A stretch of DNA of 32,261 nucleotides from CAZDUS01 sp964609375 (GTDB lineage: Bacteria; Verrucomicrobiota; Kiritimatiellia; CAIKKV01; CAITUY01): assembly GCA_964609375.1 (NCBI GenBank), contig CAZSSA010000014.1:1-32261 (forward strand). The letters are read 5' to 3'. Of this stretch, positions 6,724 through 14,366 are shown piece by piece. The notes below the pieces were generated by a model that did no database searches, was not told the DNA's origin, and was given only the letters and a program-made list of their open reading frames with translations. Both the position numbers and the translations under genes were made by a program. The first letter of the stretch is position 1. Every line of letters starts with the position of its first letter.

Positions 6724-8153
6724 CCGTACTTCTTGCGCATGTGGGAGGGGGCAATCTTGAGGGCGATGCGGTATTTGGCTACCGTGCGGCGGGCGAGGTG
6801 GATGCCGCGTTGTGTGAGGATTTCCAGGATGTCCTGATCAGAAAGCGGTTTGGCGGGGTCTTCGTCGTTCACCAGAGTGGCGATGGCGTCCTTGACGGTC
6901 TTGTTGGATATCACGCTGCCGTCAGTGGTTTTGAGGCCAGGGGTGAAGAAATACTTCATTTCGAAAACGCCCTGGGGCGTTTGCATGTGCTTGCCGGCGA
7001 CGGCGCGGCTGATGGTGGTCTCATGCAATCCGACGACGGAAGCGACTTCCACCATGGTGAGCGGTTTGAGGTGCGAGATGCCGTGGTCCAGAAAGTCCGT
7101 TTGAACACGCACGATTTCCGTGGCGATCTTGTAGATGGTGTGCTGGCGCTGATGAATGCTTTTGATCAGGAAGGCGCTTGAGCGAATACGTTCCTCAATG
7201 TAGTCCTTGACGTCTTTTCTGGTGGATTGGTCGTGCATGAGGGAGCGGTACTGCTTGCTGATGCGCAGGCGCGGAAGATCGTCATCGTTCATGATGATGA
7301 TGTATTCGCCATCGACGCGTTTGACGACGACTTCGGGTGAGATGTAGGCGGAGACTTCCGTATTATAGGCGCGGCCGGGTTTTGGCTCCAGTGTTGTGAT
7401 AAAAGTGGCGGCGGCTTCGACTTCTTCGACGGTGACCTTGAGGGCGCGGGCGATATCCTGAAGTTTGCGTGAGGCAAGGCGGTCCAGTTGGTTCTCCACG
7501 ATGCGACCGGCGAGGCTATCTGATTTTCCGATGCGTTCGAGTTGGATTTGCAGGCAGTCGCGTAAGTCACGGGCTCCGACACCGGGCGGGTCGAATTCAT
7601 GGATGACGGAGAGGATGTCCTGCAGATGATGCGGGTCGGTCCCTGCGGTTGAGGCCAGCTCTTCAATGGGAGTGGTGAGGTAGCCGTCTTCGTTGATGCT
7701 GCCGATGATGACTTCGCCCATGGCCCTGTCCGCATCGCTGATTTCGGCGAGGGCCAACTGTCTGATCAGGTGTTCCTGAAGGGATTCTCCCTGAGTGATG
7801 GAGTCCATCATGTAGTTGCGTTTTTCCTCGTCGTAGGAGGAGTAGTGGCGCCCTTCCTTTTCCTGGAAGAAGTAGTCACGCCATTCGTCGTCCAGCCGTG
7901 AGAGGATTTCGAATTCCTTTCGGAAGTCGAGGGCCTTTTGGTCCTCCACCTCCGGGACCTCTTTTTCAACTTCGATTTGGGTAGTCCCGGGCGAAACCTC
8001 TTCCAGAGTCGGGTTGCTATCCATTTCGGCGCGGATCATGGCTCGTAATTCAAGGACGGGGGCTTGTAGCATTTCCAGCGACTGGCGCAATTGGGGAGCC
8101 AGCACCATATGGAGGCGCTGTTCCTGAGAAAGCTGGAGCGTTTGATGCGACAT
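6720..8153 (-). CDS. rpoN: RNA polymerase sigma-54 factor RpoN
   Basis: A 477-residue sigma54 factor, which directs RNA polymerase to -24/-12 promoters that need ATP-driven activators. The Gln/Leu-rich region I is at about 1-50 (LQLSQEQRLHMVLAPQLRQS). An acidic linker and the core-binding domain follow, then the helix-turn-helix (EVASVVGLHETTISRAV). The RpoN box ARRTVAKYR is at 454-462, 15 residues from the end. ATG 8153 is chosen because it fits the family start and lies about 20 bases after the predicted transcription start. An upstream in-frame TTG (8192) would lie within the promoter. The gene precedes mfd with a 4-base overlap. A sigma54 activator is encoded at 14367-15902. Confidence 0.97.
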   Translation of the reverse strand: MSHQTLQLSQEQRLHMVLAPQLRQSLEMLQAPVLELRAMIRAEMDSNPTLEEVSPGTTQIEVEKEVPEVEDQKALDFRKEFEILSRLDDEWRDYFFQEKEGRHYSSYDEEKRNYMMDSITQGESLQEHLIRQLALAEISDADRAMGEVIIGSINEDGYLTTPIEELASTAGTDPHHLQDILSVIHEFDPPGVGARDLRDCLQIQLERIGKSDSLAGRIVENQLDRLASRKLQDIARALKVTVEEVEAAATFITTLEPKPGRAYNTEVSAYISPEVVVKRVDGEYIIIMNDDDLPRLRISKQYRSLMHDQSTRKDVKDYIEERIRSSAFLIKSIHQRQHTIYKIATEIVRVQTDFLDHGISHLKPLTMVEVASVVGLHETTISRAVAGKHMQTPQGVFEMKYFFTPGLKTTDGSVISNKTVKDAIATLVNDEDPAKPLSDQDILEILTQRGIHLARRTVAKYRIALKIAPSHMRKKYG

Positions 8154-8179
8154 ACCCGTTAGTTGTTCCTTCGTAGGGG

Positions 8180-8208
8180 AATATAGTCCCAACAGGAGGG
8201 TGTCTCAA
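8180..8208 (-). promoter_or_regulatory. Sigma70-type promoter for rpoN-mfd
   Basis: Read on the minus strand, TTGAGA (8208-8203) is followed by a 17-base spacer and TATATT (8185-8180). Each hexamer matches five of six consensus bases. Transcription would start near 8173, giving a leader of about 20 bases to the rpoN ATG. The -10 sits in a near-palindrome, GGGACTATATTCCC. Confidence 0.65.
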
Positions 8209-8286
8209 GGATAAAGGGAAAGTGAAGGAGGCGTGGGAGTCGGATGGATAAATCGGATCTGACGGATCGGATGGGGATGGAAAAAC

Positions 8287-10128
8287 TCAGGGATGAACGT
8301 CCGCGTAGAGGTGGAGGATGGTTTCCCCCGTTACCCATCGTTGAAGTTTTTTGATGTCGGTGGTGAGTTGCTGAGCTTGAATGTTCAGACTGTCCTTGTC
8401 TGACTCGATGGTGGTGTCCATGGACCGTTGTTCGACGTCACGACACCGGCGTTGCAACTCGGCCCGCCATAAGCCCAGGATCAGGGATTCAACGGCATCG
8501 CGATGGCTGGATTCCCGCCCGGTTTTCAATGGGGCGCTTAGTACTTTTGCGGCAAACGTTGATAATTCACGGGTGTCGTCGTCCATTTGGCTCAGGACAC
8601 TCATCAACTCCTCACGTTCCTTGCGGGCATGGATGGCGGCTTCGATGAAACGGCGGCACAGAGGGTCGGAGATCATGGTTAAGGGGAGATAGGCCTGAAT
8701 GAGATCCACGAGATCCGGGCTGGCGCCGATATGTTCGGCAAGAGGCATGTCAAATCGTGAATGTTCCGCTGTGCCGGTGGAGATGATTGGGGCAGCCGAT
8801 TTGGCGGCGGACTCGTCCATCTTGCGAAGTATGGGGCGAAGTTCGGACTGAAGTGCTGCTGCGGAGATGTTGAGGCGTCTGGCGGCATTCTGCAGAAGGA
8901 CGTCCCTTTGAATGGCGTTAGGGGCCTGACTGATTGTGGCGAGAACGGCGCGACTGACCCGCATGAGACCAGCTTCGGAGCGGATGTCTTCGTGTGCGAC
9001 AAGATAGTTGATTTGGTAGTCAATCGCCGGGACGGCCTGCTGGAGGATCCGCTGGAAGGAGGGGGCCCCTTCGCGCAGGATAATGGAATCAGGGTCATCG
9101 CCTTTGGGCAGGGAGGCAATGCGGACGGCGAGTCCGGCGCGCATGAATATCTGGGTGGAGCGCAAGGCGGCATTCTGGCCGGCGTCGTCGGAGTCGAAGA
9201 CGAGGATGACGCTATCGGCATAACGGTGCAGGATACGGGCGTGATCTTCCGTGAAGGCGGTGCCCTGGGCGGCAACGGCGTTGGTGAAGCCTGCCTGGTG
9301 GCAGCGGATGACATCGATCTGCCCTTCGCAGACGAGGGCCTCGCGTTTTTCCGCGATTTCGCGCCGGGCCCGGTCGAGCGCGTAGAGGATGTGGCTTTTC
9401 CGGAATAGCGGGGTTTCAGGACTGTTGACGTATTTGGCGATCTTGGCGTCCTTGATGAGGGTACGGCCGCTAAAGCCAACGACGCGTCCCTGCTCGTTTC
9501 GGATGGGGAACATGATCCGGCCCCTGAAGCGGTCATAGTAGCTTCCGGCGGAGGGACCGTCGTTGCGCTGGGCGAGTAGACCGGCGAGTTCCAGTGTGGA
9601 GGGCGAGAAATTGTTGCGCTTGGCCCATTCCATCAAGGAGTCCCGTTTCTCCGGGGCGTAGCCGATGAGGAAGGAATCGACGATGTCGCCGGTCAGTTTC
9701 CGTTGAGCGAGGTAATCGCGGGCGGGCTGGGCGTCGGGGCTCTTCATGAGCATCTTGTGATAGTCGGCAGCCAGCTTTTCGTGGACGGCCAAAAGGAGTT
9801 CCCGTTCTCCGGAGGGTTGTCCTCCCTTTTCGAATTCGACAGGGACGCCAGATTTATCGGCCAGAATCTTGATCGCCATGGGGAAGTCCACCTGTTCGAA
9901 CATCATGACGAACTTGAAGACATCTCCGCCGGCGCCGCAGCCGAAGCAGTGGAACATCTGCCGTTGAGCGTTCACATGGAATGAAGGGGTTTTCTCCTTG
10001 TGAAAGGGGCAGAGCGTTTTGATGGCGCCTGTTTTCCGGGGCAGGGTAATGTAGGAATCAATGACATCGACGATGTCGCACCGGAACCGGATGTCATCCA
10101 GGACATTCTTGGTGATCATTGCTCCCAT
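8287..10128 (-). CDS. dnaG: DNA primase DnaG
   Basis: A 613-residue replicative primase that lays down RNA primers at the fork with the DnaB helicase. The N-terminal CHC2 zinc-binding domain has ligands C40, H43, C61 and C64 (CPFHKEKTPSF and FHCFGCG). The RNA polymerase core and Toprim domain follow, with CEGQIDVIRCHQAGF and the metal-binding VFDSDDAG. A C-terminal helicase-interaction region of roughly 180 residues ends the protein. The start could be ATG 10128, with GGCGGGA upstream, or ATG 10119, which overlaps the cvpA stop as ATGA; the difference is three residues. It lies downstream of cvpA, and rpoN follows 133 bases later with its own promoter. The usual neighbour rpoD is absent here. 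Confidence 0.97.
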   Translation of the reverse strand: MGAMITKNVLDDIRFRCDIVDVIDSYITLPRKTGAIKTLCPFHKEKTPSFHVNAQRQMFHCFGCGAGGDVFKFVMMFEQVDFPMAIKILADKSGVPVEFEKGGQPSGERELLLAVHEKLAADYHKMLMKSPDAQPARDYLAQRKLTGDIVDSFLIGYAPEKRDSLMEWAKRNNFSPSTLELAGLLAQRNDGPSAGSYYDRFRGRIMFPIRNEQGRVVGFSGRTLIKDAKIAKYVNSPETPLFRKSHILYALDRARREIAEKREALVCEGQIDVIRCHQAGFTNAVAAQGTAFTEDHARILHRYADSVILVFDSDDAGQNAALRSTQIFMRAGLAVRIASLPKGDDPDSIILREGAPSFQRILQQAVPAIDYQINYLVAHEDIRSEAGLMRVSRAVLATISQAPNAIQRDVLLQNAARRLNISAAALQSELRPILRKMDESAAKSAAPIISTGTAEHSRFDMPLAEHIGASPDLVDLIQAYLPLTMISDPLCRRFIEAAIHARKEREELMSVLSQMDDDTRELSTFAAKVLSAPLKTGRESSHRDAVESLILGLWRAELQRRCRDVEQRSMDTTIESDKDSLNIQAQQLTTDIKKLQRWVTGETILHLYADVHP

Positions 10129-10685
10129 TTTTCCCGCCTGCCGGTGCGTTCTTCTCTGGCCTTTTGAATGGTGCCACGAGTCTGGTCCACCTTGCCTTCG
10201 ATTGTGGAAACAATATTGGATTCGACCCCCAGGAGGTGACGGCCGATCCAGGAGTCAGCACCGGTGGTGGCGGGGCGTAGGTCCCTGGGAGTGGCATTCA
10301 AGATGATGAAGACCAGGACAACGAATGCCGTTGCACTGGCGAAACCGGCGATGGCGCCGCCCAGCCGGTCAATCCAGGCGGTGAATGTGACTTTAACAAT
10401 GTACCCGGCGATGGCGTGAATGATGAGCACGATGATCAGGGGAATGGCGATCACACATGCCAGCGCGACGAGGCGGGCCCATTCAGGCTGCATGTTGAAC
10501 TGCTTGATGAGCCAAGCGTTGCACGGATCGTATCCGAAGATGGCGGCGGTGATCACAACCAGTGCGGACAGGAAGAAGGCGATTTGGCCGCTTAATCCTT
10601 TTTTAAAGCCCAACACGGTCCAGATCAGGATAATGCAGGCCGCGATGATGTCAGCGTAGGTGAAGTGATTCATCACTGTATTCAT
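10116..10685 (-). CDS. cvpA: CvpA-family inner membrane protein
   Basis: A 189-residue membrane protein of the CvpA (colicin V production) family. Its exact role is poorly defined, although members have been linked to envelope homeostasis. Four hydrophobic stretches are visible at about 10-28, 33-50, 70-96 and 108-129. The family-like GFKKGLSGQ follows the first helix and a WIDRLGGAIAGF segment precedes the last one. The C-terminal 60 residues are hydrophilic and end in a charged tail. AGGGGA five bases before ATG 10685 is a good ribosome binding site. Its 3' end overlaps dnaG. I see no promoter in the 51 bases separating it from the upstream TPR gene, so the two are probably cotranscribed. 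Confidence 0.88.
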   Translation of the reverse strand: MNTVMNHFTYADIIAACIILIWTVLGFKKGLSGQIAFFLSALVVITAAIFGYDPCNAWLIKQFNMQPEWARLVALACVIAIPLIIVLIIHAIAGYIVKVTFTAWIDRLGGAIAGFASATAFVVLVFIILNATPRDLRPATTGADSWIGRHLLGVESNIVSTIEGKVDQTRGTIQKAREERTGRREKWEQ

Positions 10686-10736
10686 CAGAGTCCCCTGTTG
10701 TGACTGGTCAATGCGTTGATCAATGGTGAGTCGTAT

Positions 10737-11750
10737 TCAAGGTGACTTATTCGCCTTCAACCAATCCCTTGCGATCGGCGAGTAGAGTCCGTTAGGGGCC
10801 AATTCGATGTATTTTTCGAATTCGCGGCGAGCCTGGGAAAGGGTGGCGGGTTTCCGAGAGAAGATCAGGCCGAGATTATAATGGGCGTTGGCCATCGATG
10901 GATCGGCGAGGATGGCCCGTTCATAGTCGGCGGCGGCCTGATCAAAATTCCCGCCGGTGTGGTTGCGGACGCCGCTATTATAGGCTTCGGCGGCAGATGG
11001 CGAGCGGAGTGAAGACGGTTTTGAGGTTGGCGTTGGTTGCTTGACGGGTGTGGCCATCGTGCCTGCCGGTGGTTCGGGTTGGGTGGGTGTATTGGCGAGG
11101 GCAGGGGGTGTACGGGAGTGAGTATTCCGAAGTTGAGCCAGTGCCTGGCGGGCGTAGTCCTTGTGGTCGGAATCGCCTGAGATGGTTAGATAGCGTTCAA
11201 AAAGCCGGGAGGCTTCCGCAGGGTTATTCAAATAATCCTGCATCAGGACGGCAAGGTTGAACAGGGCTGGAGAATAATTGGGAGCGAAGCCGAGAACTTG
11301 CGTGAGGCGAGTTCGGGCAACCTGGGGGCCGGAAAGTTTCAGTTCGGCATTGGCGAGGGCTGTTTGCAGACGGGGGGATCGAGGCTCGCGGCGTTCCGCT
11401 TCGAAGAGCAGTTCGAGGCTCATGCGCCAGCGGCCTTCGTTGGCGGCCATAGCCGCCATGAATTCGAGAGGGCGCGGATCAGTGGGGGCCAGATCGGCGG
11501 CACGGCGGAATCCAGTCAAGGCGGCATCGTCCTGGCCGAGCTTCATGTGGGCCAGAGCCAGATTGGCATGAATGGATGGATCATTGGGTTCGGATTCTGC
11601 AAGGCTCACCAGGAGGGATTCCGCTAACGAGGGATTATTCCGCTCGATGGCGCGCATGGCGCGTTTCATAGGATCGCGCCGGCAGCCTGCCGTTACGGCA
11701 AGCAGTATGGCTAGCGTCAAAGCAGCATAGTTGTTGAATAGATGGTTCAT
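10737..11750 (-). CDS. TPR-repeat lipoprotein
   Basis: A 337-residue exported lipoprotein. The N-terminal hydrophobic segment ends in a lipobox (AVTAGC, lipidated C23). Tetratricopeptide repeats follow at about 35-210, for example DPSIHANLALAHMKLGQDDA. A Pro/Thr/Ser-rich low-complexity linker spans about 213-250, then another TPR block contains NAHYNLGLIFSRK. TPR repeats mediate protein-protein contacts, and this one would act at a membrane surface in the envelope. The partner is unknown. It is the first gene of a minus-strand run leading into cvpA and dnaG, and is divergent from nfnA. ATG 11750 lacks a clear Shine-Dalgarno. Confidence 0.85.
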   Translation of the reverse strand: MNHLFNNYAALTLAILLAVTAGCRRDPMKRAMRAIERNNPSLAESLLVSLAESEPNDPSIHANLALAHMKLGQDDAALTGFRRAADLAPTDPRPLEFMAAMAANEGRWRMSLELLFEAERREPRSPRLQTALANAELKLSGPQVARTRLTQVLGFAPNYSPALFNLAVLMQDYLNNPAEASRLFERYLTISGDSDHKDYARQALAQLRNTHSRTPPALANTPTQPEPPAGTMATPVKQPTPTSKPSSLRSPSAAEAYNSGVRNHTGGNFDQAAADYERAILADPSMANAHYNLGLIFSRKPATLSQARREFEKYIELAPNGLYSPIARDWLKANKSP

Positions 11751-11774
11751 GGCGTTTTCAATATATGGGGATAA

Positions 11775-11802
11775 AGTATAGCACCGTCAAACTGAATAGC
11801 AA
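11775..11802 (-). promoter_or_regulatory. Possible sigma70-type promoter for the TPR lipoprotein operon
   Basis: On the minus strand TTGCTA (11802-11797) is separated by 16 bases from TATACT (11780-11775), four and five matches to consensus. The start would be near 11768, about 18 bases before the ATG. The site lies in the divergent spacer shared with nfnA. Confidence 0.4.
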
Positions 11803-11855
11803 TCGGGATTGGGCTTGAATGAGGCTGAGGGGGTGTCATACTGTTTTCTTTTTCC

Positions 11856-11863
11856 GGAGGGAG
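11856..11863 (+). promoter_or_regulatory. Strong ribosome binding site fixing the nfnA start
   Basis: GGAGGGAG lies six bases before ATG 11870. The reading frame is open upstream to 11819, but only ATG 11870 has such a site, so it is taken as the start. Confidence 0.8.
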
Positions 11864-11869
11864 ACTTGG

Positions 11870-12730
11870 ATGAACATAATTCGTGAAAAGAGGCAGTTGT
11901 CCAGTGATGTGTTTATAATGAAGGTCGAGGCACCGCTGATTGCACGTGAGCGATTGCCCGGGCAGTTTGTGATTGTCCAGATCGATAACGACTACGGGGA
12001 GCGTATTCCACTGACCATTGCCGATGCCGACATGACGAGTGGAACGATTACGCTGATTTTTCAGGCGGTGGGCAAAACCACGCGGAAGTTGGCGGAGAAA
12101 CAGGTTGGTGCGGAGATCGTCAGCGTTGTAGGTCCGCTTGGGCGGCCGACCCACATTGAAAAGTTCGGTACTGTGGTTTGTGTTGGAGGGGGAATTGGTG
12201 TGGCGCCATTGCATCCCATCGCCAAGGGGATGAAGGAGGCTGGGAACCACCTGGTGATTATTGTCGGGGCCAGGACTCGGGACCTGATCATCCTGGAGGA
12301 TGAAATGAGGGCGTTGGCCGACGAATTCATTGTCTGTACGGACGATGGGTCCTATGGGCGAAAGGGGTTGGTCACTGACCCGTTGAAGGAGGTTTGCGGA
12401 CGTACGCCGAAGCCTGACCTTGCCGTGGCGATCGGGCCACCCATCATGATGAAGTTCTGCGCGGAAGCGACCCGTCCGTTTGGTGTATCGACGGTTGTTT
12501 CGCTCAATACGATCATGATCGACGGGACGGGGATGTGTGGAGGATGCAGGGTGACGGTGGGCGACAAAACCCGGTTTGTTTGCGTGGACGGGCCTGAGTT
12601 TGACGGCCATCTTGTTGATTTTGACAATATGATGCAACGGTTGAAGGCATACAAGCCGCTTGAGGAAAAGGCGCATGCCCGCTGCAAGATGGAGATTGAA
12701 GCAAGTAAGAAGGAGCAGAAGGGATCATGA
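11870..12730 (+). CDS. nfnA: NfnA: small FAD/[2Fe-2S] subunit of NADH-dependent ferredoxin:NADP+ oxidoreductase
   Basis: A 286-residue ferredoxin-NADP reductase-like protein, matching the small subunit of NfnAB (also called SudB). The complex couples NADPH, NADH and ferredoxin redox chemistry by flavin-based electron bifurcation in the cytoplasm. Visible are the FAD-binding ERIPLTI (44-50) and the nucleotide-binding VGGGIGVAPLHPIAKG (105-120). The C-terminal iron-sulfur motif has C223, C226 and C238, followed by VDGPEFDGH. NfnA structures use an aspartate as fourth cluster ligand; D218 is a candidate. The TGA overlaps the nfnB ATG by four bases. PyrK (dihydroorotate dehydrogenase electron-transfer subunit) is a relative, but the nfnB partner argues for NfnA. 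Confidence 0.9.
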   Translation: MNIIREKRQLSSDVFIMKVEAPLIARERLPGQFVIVQIDNDYGERIPLTIADADMTSGTITLIFQAVGKTTRKLAEKQVGAEIVSVVGPLGRPTHIEKFGTVVCVGGGIGVAPLHPIAKGMKEAGNHLVIIVGARTRDLIILEDEMRALADEFIVCTDDGSYGRKGLVTDPLKEVCGRTPKPDLAVAIGPPIMMKFCAEATRPFGVSTVVSLNTIMIDGTGMCGGCRVTVGDKTRFVCVDGPEFDGHLVDFDNMMQRLKAYKPLEEKAHARCKMEIEASKKEQKGS

Positions 12731-14220
12731 GCCACTGTACACCAGAAATGATGGCCCAGGCGGCGCGCACTGAATTGGAACGCATTCAGCATAAGGGGAC
12801 CGCCTTGGCGCCCAAGGAGCGCCTGGCGATCCCGGTTCAAGACATGCCGTCGCAGGATCCCCGTGTAAGGCGGGCGAATATGACCGAAGTGGCACTTGGG
12901 TATACGCCTGAGCAGGCGCGGTTGGAATCGATGCGGTGCTTGCAGTGCCGTAACGCGCCATGTATCGAGGGGTGTCCTGTGCGTATTGATATTCCGGGGT
13001 TTCTCAAGGCTGCCGCTGAGGGTGATTTTGAGAAATCCATTCAACTGATCAAGGTGAGCAGTTTGTTGCCCTCGGTGTGCGGGCGGGTATGTCCGCAGGA
13101 GGTGCAATGTCAGGAGAATTGCACGGTTGGCAAGGCTCTCAAGGACAAGTCGAAAGCCGTATCGATCGGACGAGTTGAGCGGTTTGTTGCCGATCTGGAA
13201 CGTGAGTCGGGGAAATCCGTGCCTCCGAGGGTGAAGCCGGAAACGGGCAAGAAGGTTGCTGTTGTTGGAACGGGGCCGGCGAGCATTACGGTGGCGGCGG
13301 ATGTGCGCCGCGAGGGACATGCGGTGGTGATGTTTGAGGCATTCCATAAGCCCGGTGGCGTGATGGTGTATGGGATTCCCGAGTTCCGGTTACCCAAGAG
13401 TATTGTTCAAAAGGAGTTTGATGCCCTGTTGACCATGGGGGTGCAGTTGCACACCAATTATGTCGTCGGGCGCACCCGCAAGATCAAAGACCTGCTTGAG
13501 GTTGACGGTTTTGATGCGATTTTTGTAGGGACGGGCGCGGGGCTTCCTAAATTCATGGGTATTGAAGGGGAGAACCTCGTTGGTGTGTTTTCGGCCAATG
13601 AGTACCTGACGCGGTCAAATTTGATGCGTGCGTATGATACGGCGAGGGCAGATACCCCGATCTATCCTTCCCGCAAGGTGGCTGTGCTTGGGGGCGGGAA
13701 TGTGGCGATGGATGCGGCGCGGACGGCGGTTCGGCTGGGCGCGGAGGAAGTCCACATTGTGTACCGCCGGACCGAGGTGGAAATGCCTGCCCGCGTGGAG
13801 GAAGTTGAACATGCCAAGGAGGAAGGTGTGATTTTCCACCTGTTGCAGAATGGAAAGCGCATTCTGAGTGATGACAGGGGATGCGTCAAGGGGATGGAGT
13901 GTCTGCGGTATGAGCTTGGCGAGCCAGATGCGTCCGGACGCCGGAGACCGGTGGAGGTTGCCGGCAGCGAGTTCATCATGGACGTGGACACCGTGATTGT
14001 GGCCATTGGTAACGATTCCAATCCCCTGATACCGACAACGACCAGCGGGTTGAAGGTTTCCAAGTGGGGCAATATCATTGTCGACGATACGGGGAAGACA
14101 TCGTTAGACCGTGTATTTGCGGGTGGCGATATTGTTCTGGGAGCGGCGACGGTTATTCTGGCGATGGGCGAGGGGCGGCGGGCGGCGGCATCGATCAATG
14201 CGTTGCTTCAGGTCAAGTAG
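12727..14220 (+). CDS. nfnB: NfnB: large subunit of NADH-dependent ferredoxin:NADP+ oxidoreductase (GltD-like)
   Basis: A 497-residue GltD-like flavoprotein. Two N-terminal [4Fe-4S] sites are visible: C71, C74, C79, C83 and C118, C122, C128, C132. The FAD-binding motif is VVGTGPASITVAADV (about 179-193), with Ser where GxGPAG is usual. The NADPH-binding motif GGGNVAMDAA is at 322-331, and a final FAD contact region contains RVFAGGD. The same fold serves as the glutamate synthase small subunit, but no gltB is nearby and the gene is coupled to nfnA, so NfnB (SudA) is preferred. Electron flow between NADPH, NADH and ferredoxin suits an anaerobe. Confidence 0.9.
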   Translation: MSHCTPEMMAQAARTELERIQHKGTALAPKERLAIPVQDMPSQDPRVRRANMTEVALGYTPEQARLESMRCLQCRNAPCIEGCPVRIDIPGFLKAAAEGDFEKSIQLIKVSSLLPSVCGRVCPQEVQCQENCTVGKALKDKSKAVSIGRVERFVADLERESGKSVPPRVKPETGKKVAVVGTGPASITVAADVRREGHAVVMFEAFHKPGGVMVYGIPEFRLPKSIVQKEFDALLTMGVQLHTNYVVGRTRKIKDLLEVDGFDAIFVGTGAGLPKFMGIEGENLVGVFSANEYLTRSNLMRAYDTARADTPIYPSRKVAVLGGGNVAMDAARTAVRLGAEEVHIVYRRTEVEMPARVEEVEHAKEEGVIFHLLQNGKRILSDDRGCVKGMECLRYELGEPDASGRRRPVEVAGSEFIMDVDTVIVAIGNDSNPLIPTTTSGLKVSKWGNIIVDDTGKTSLDRVFAGGDIVLGAATVILAMGEGRRAAASINALLQVK

Positions 14221-14283
14221 GGAGTGTTCCGGATCCTGGCCGGGATGGCGCTATGATAAGGTCTCTATCGTTGAAACAAAGAA

Positions 14284-14311
14284 CCCACCCCTAACCCCTC
14301 CAAGGGGTGGG
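14284..14311 (-). terminator. Probable intrinsic terminator of the sigma54-activator operon
   Basis: CCCACCCCT (14284-14292) and AGGGGTGGG (14303-14311) form a perfect 9-bp stem with a 10-base loop, between the convergent nfnB and activator genes. Read on the minus strand the stem is followed by TTCTTTGTTTC, a T-rich tract. On the + strand no T-tract follows, so it should serve the minus-strand operon best. Confidence 0.5.
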
Positions 14312-14366
14312 GACCCGTTGGATTTCGGTTTGCATAGGCCATGTGCTGTCGTTTGGCGACCTGTTG

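Noticed and set aside
8215..8286. Repeated CGGAT pentamers between rpoN and dnaG as a regulatory array
   Set aside because: Spacing is irregular, copies are few, and the sequence looks like simple low-complexity spacer.
10716..10723. TTGATCAA palindrome before cvpA as an operator
   Set aside because: Eight bases is too short to distinguish from chance, and no promoter is recognisable beside it.
12190..12210. TGTGGCGCCATTGCA inside nfnA as a sigma54 promoter
   Set aside because: The GG-to-GC spacing is too short for a -24/-12 promoter, and the site is within a coding region.
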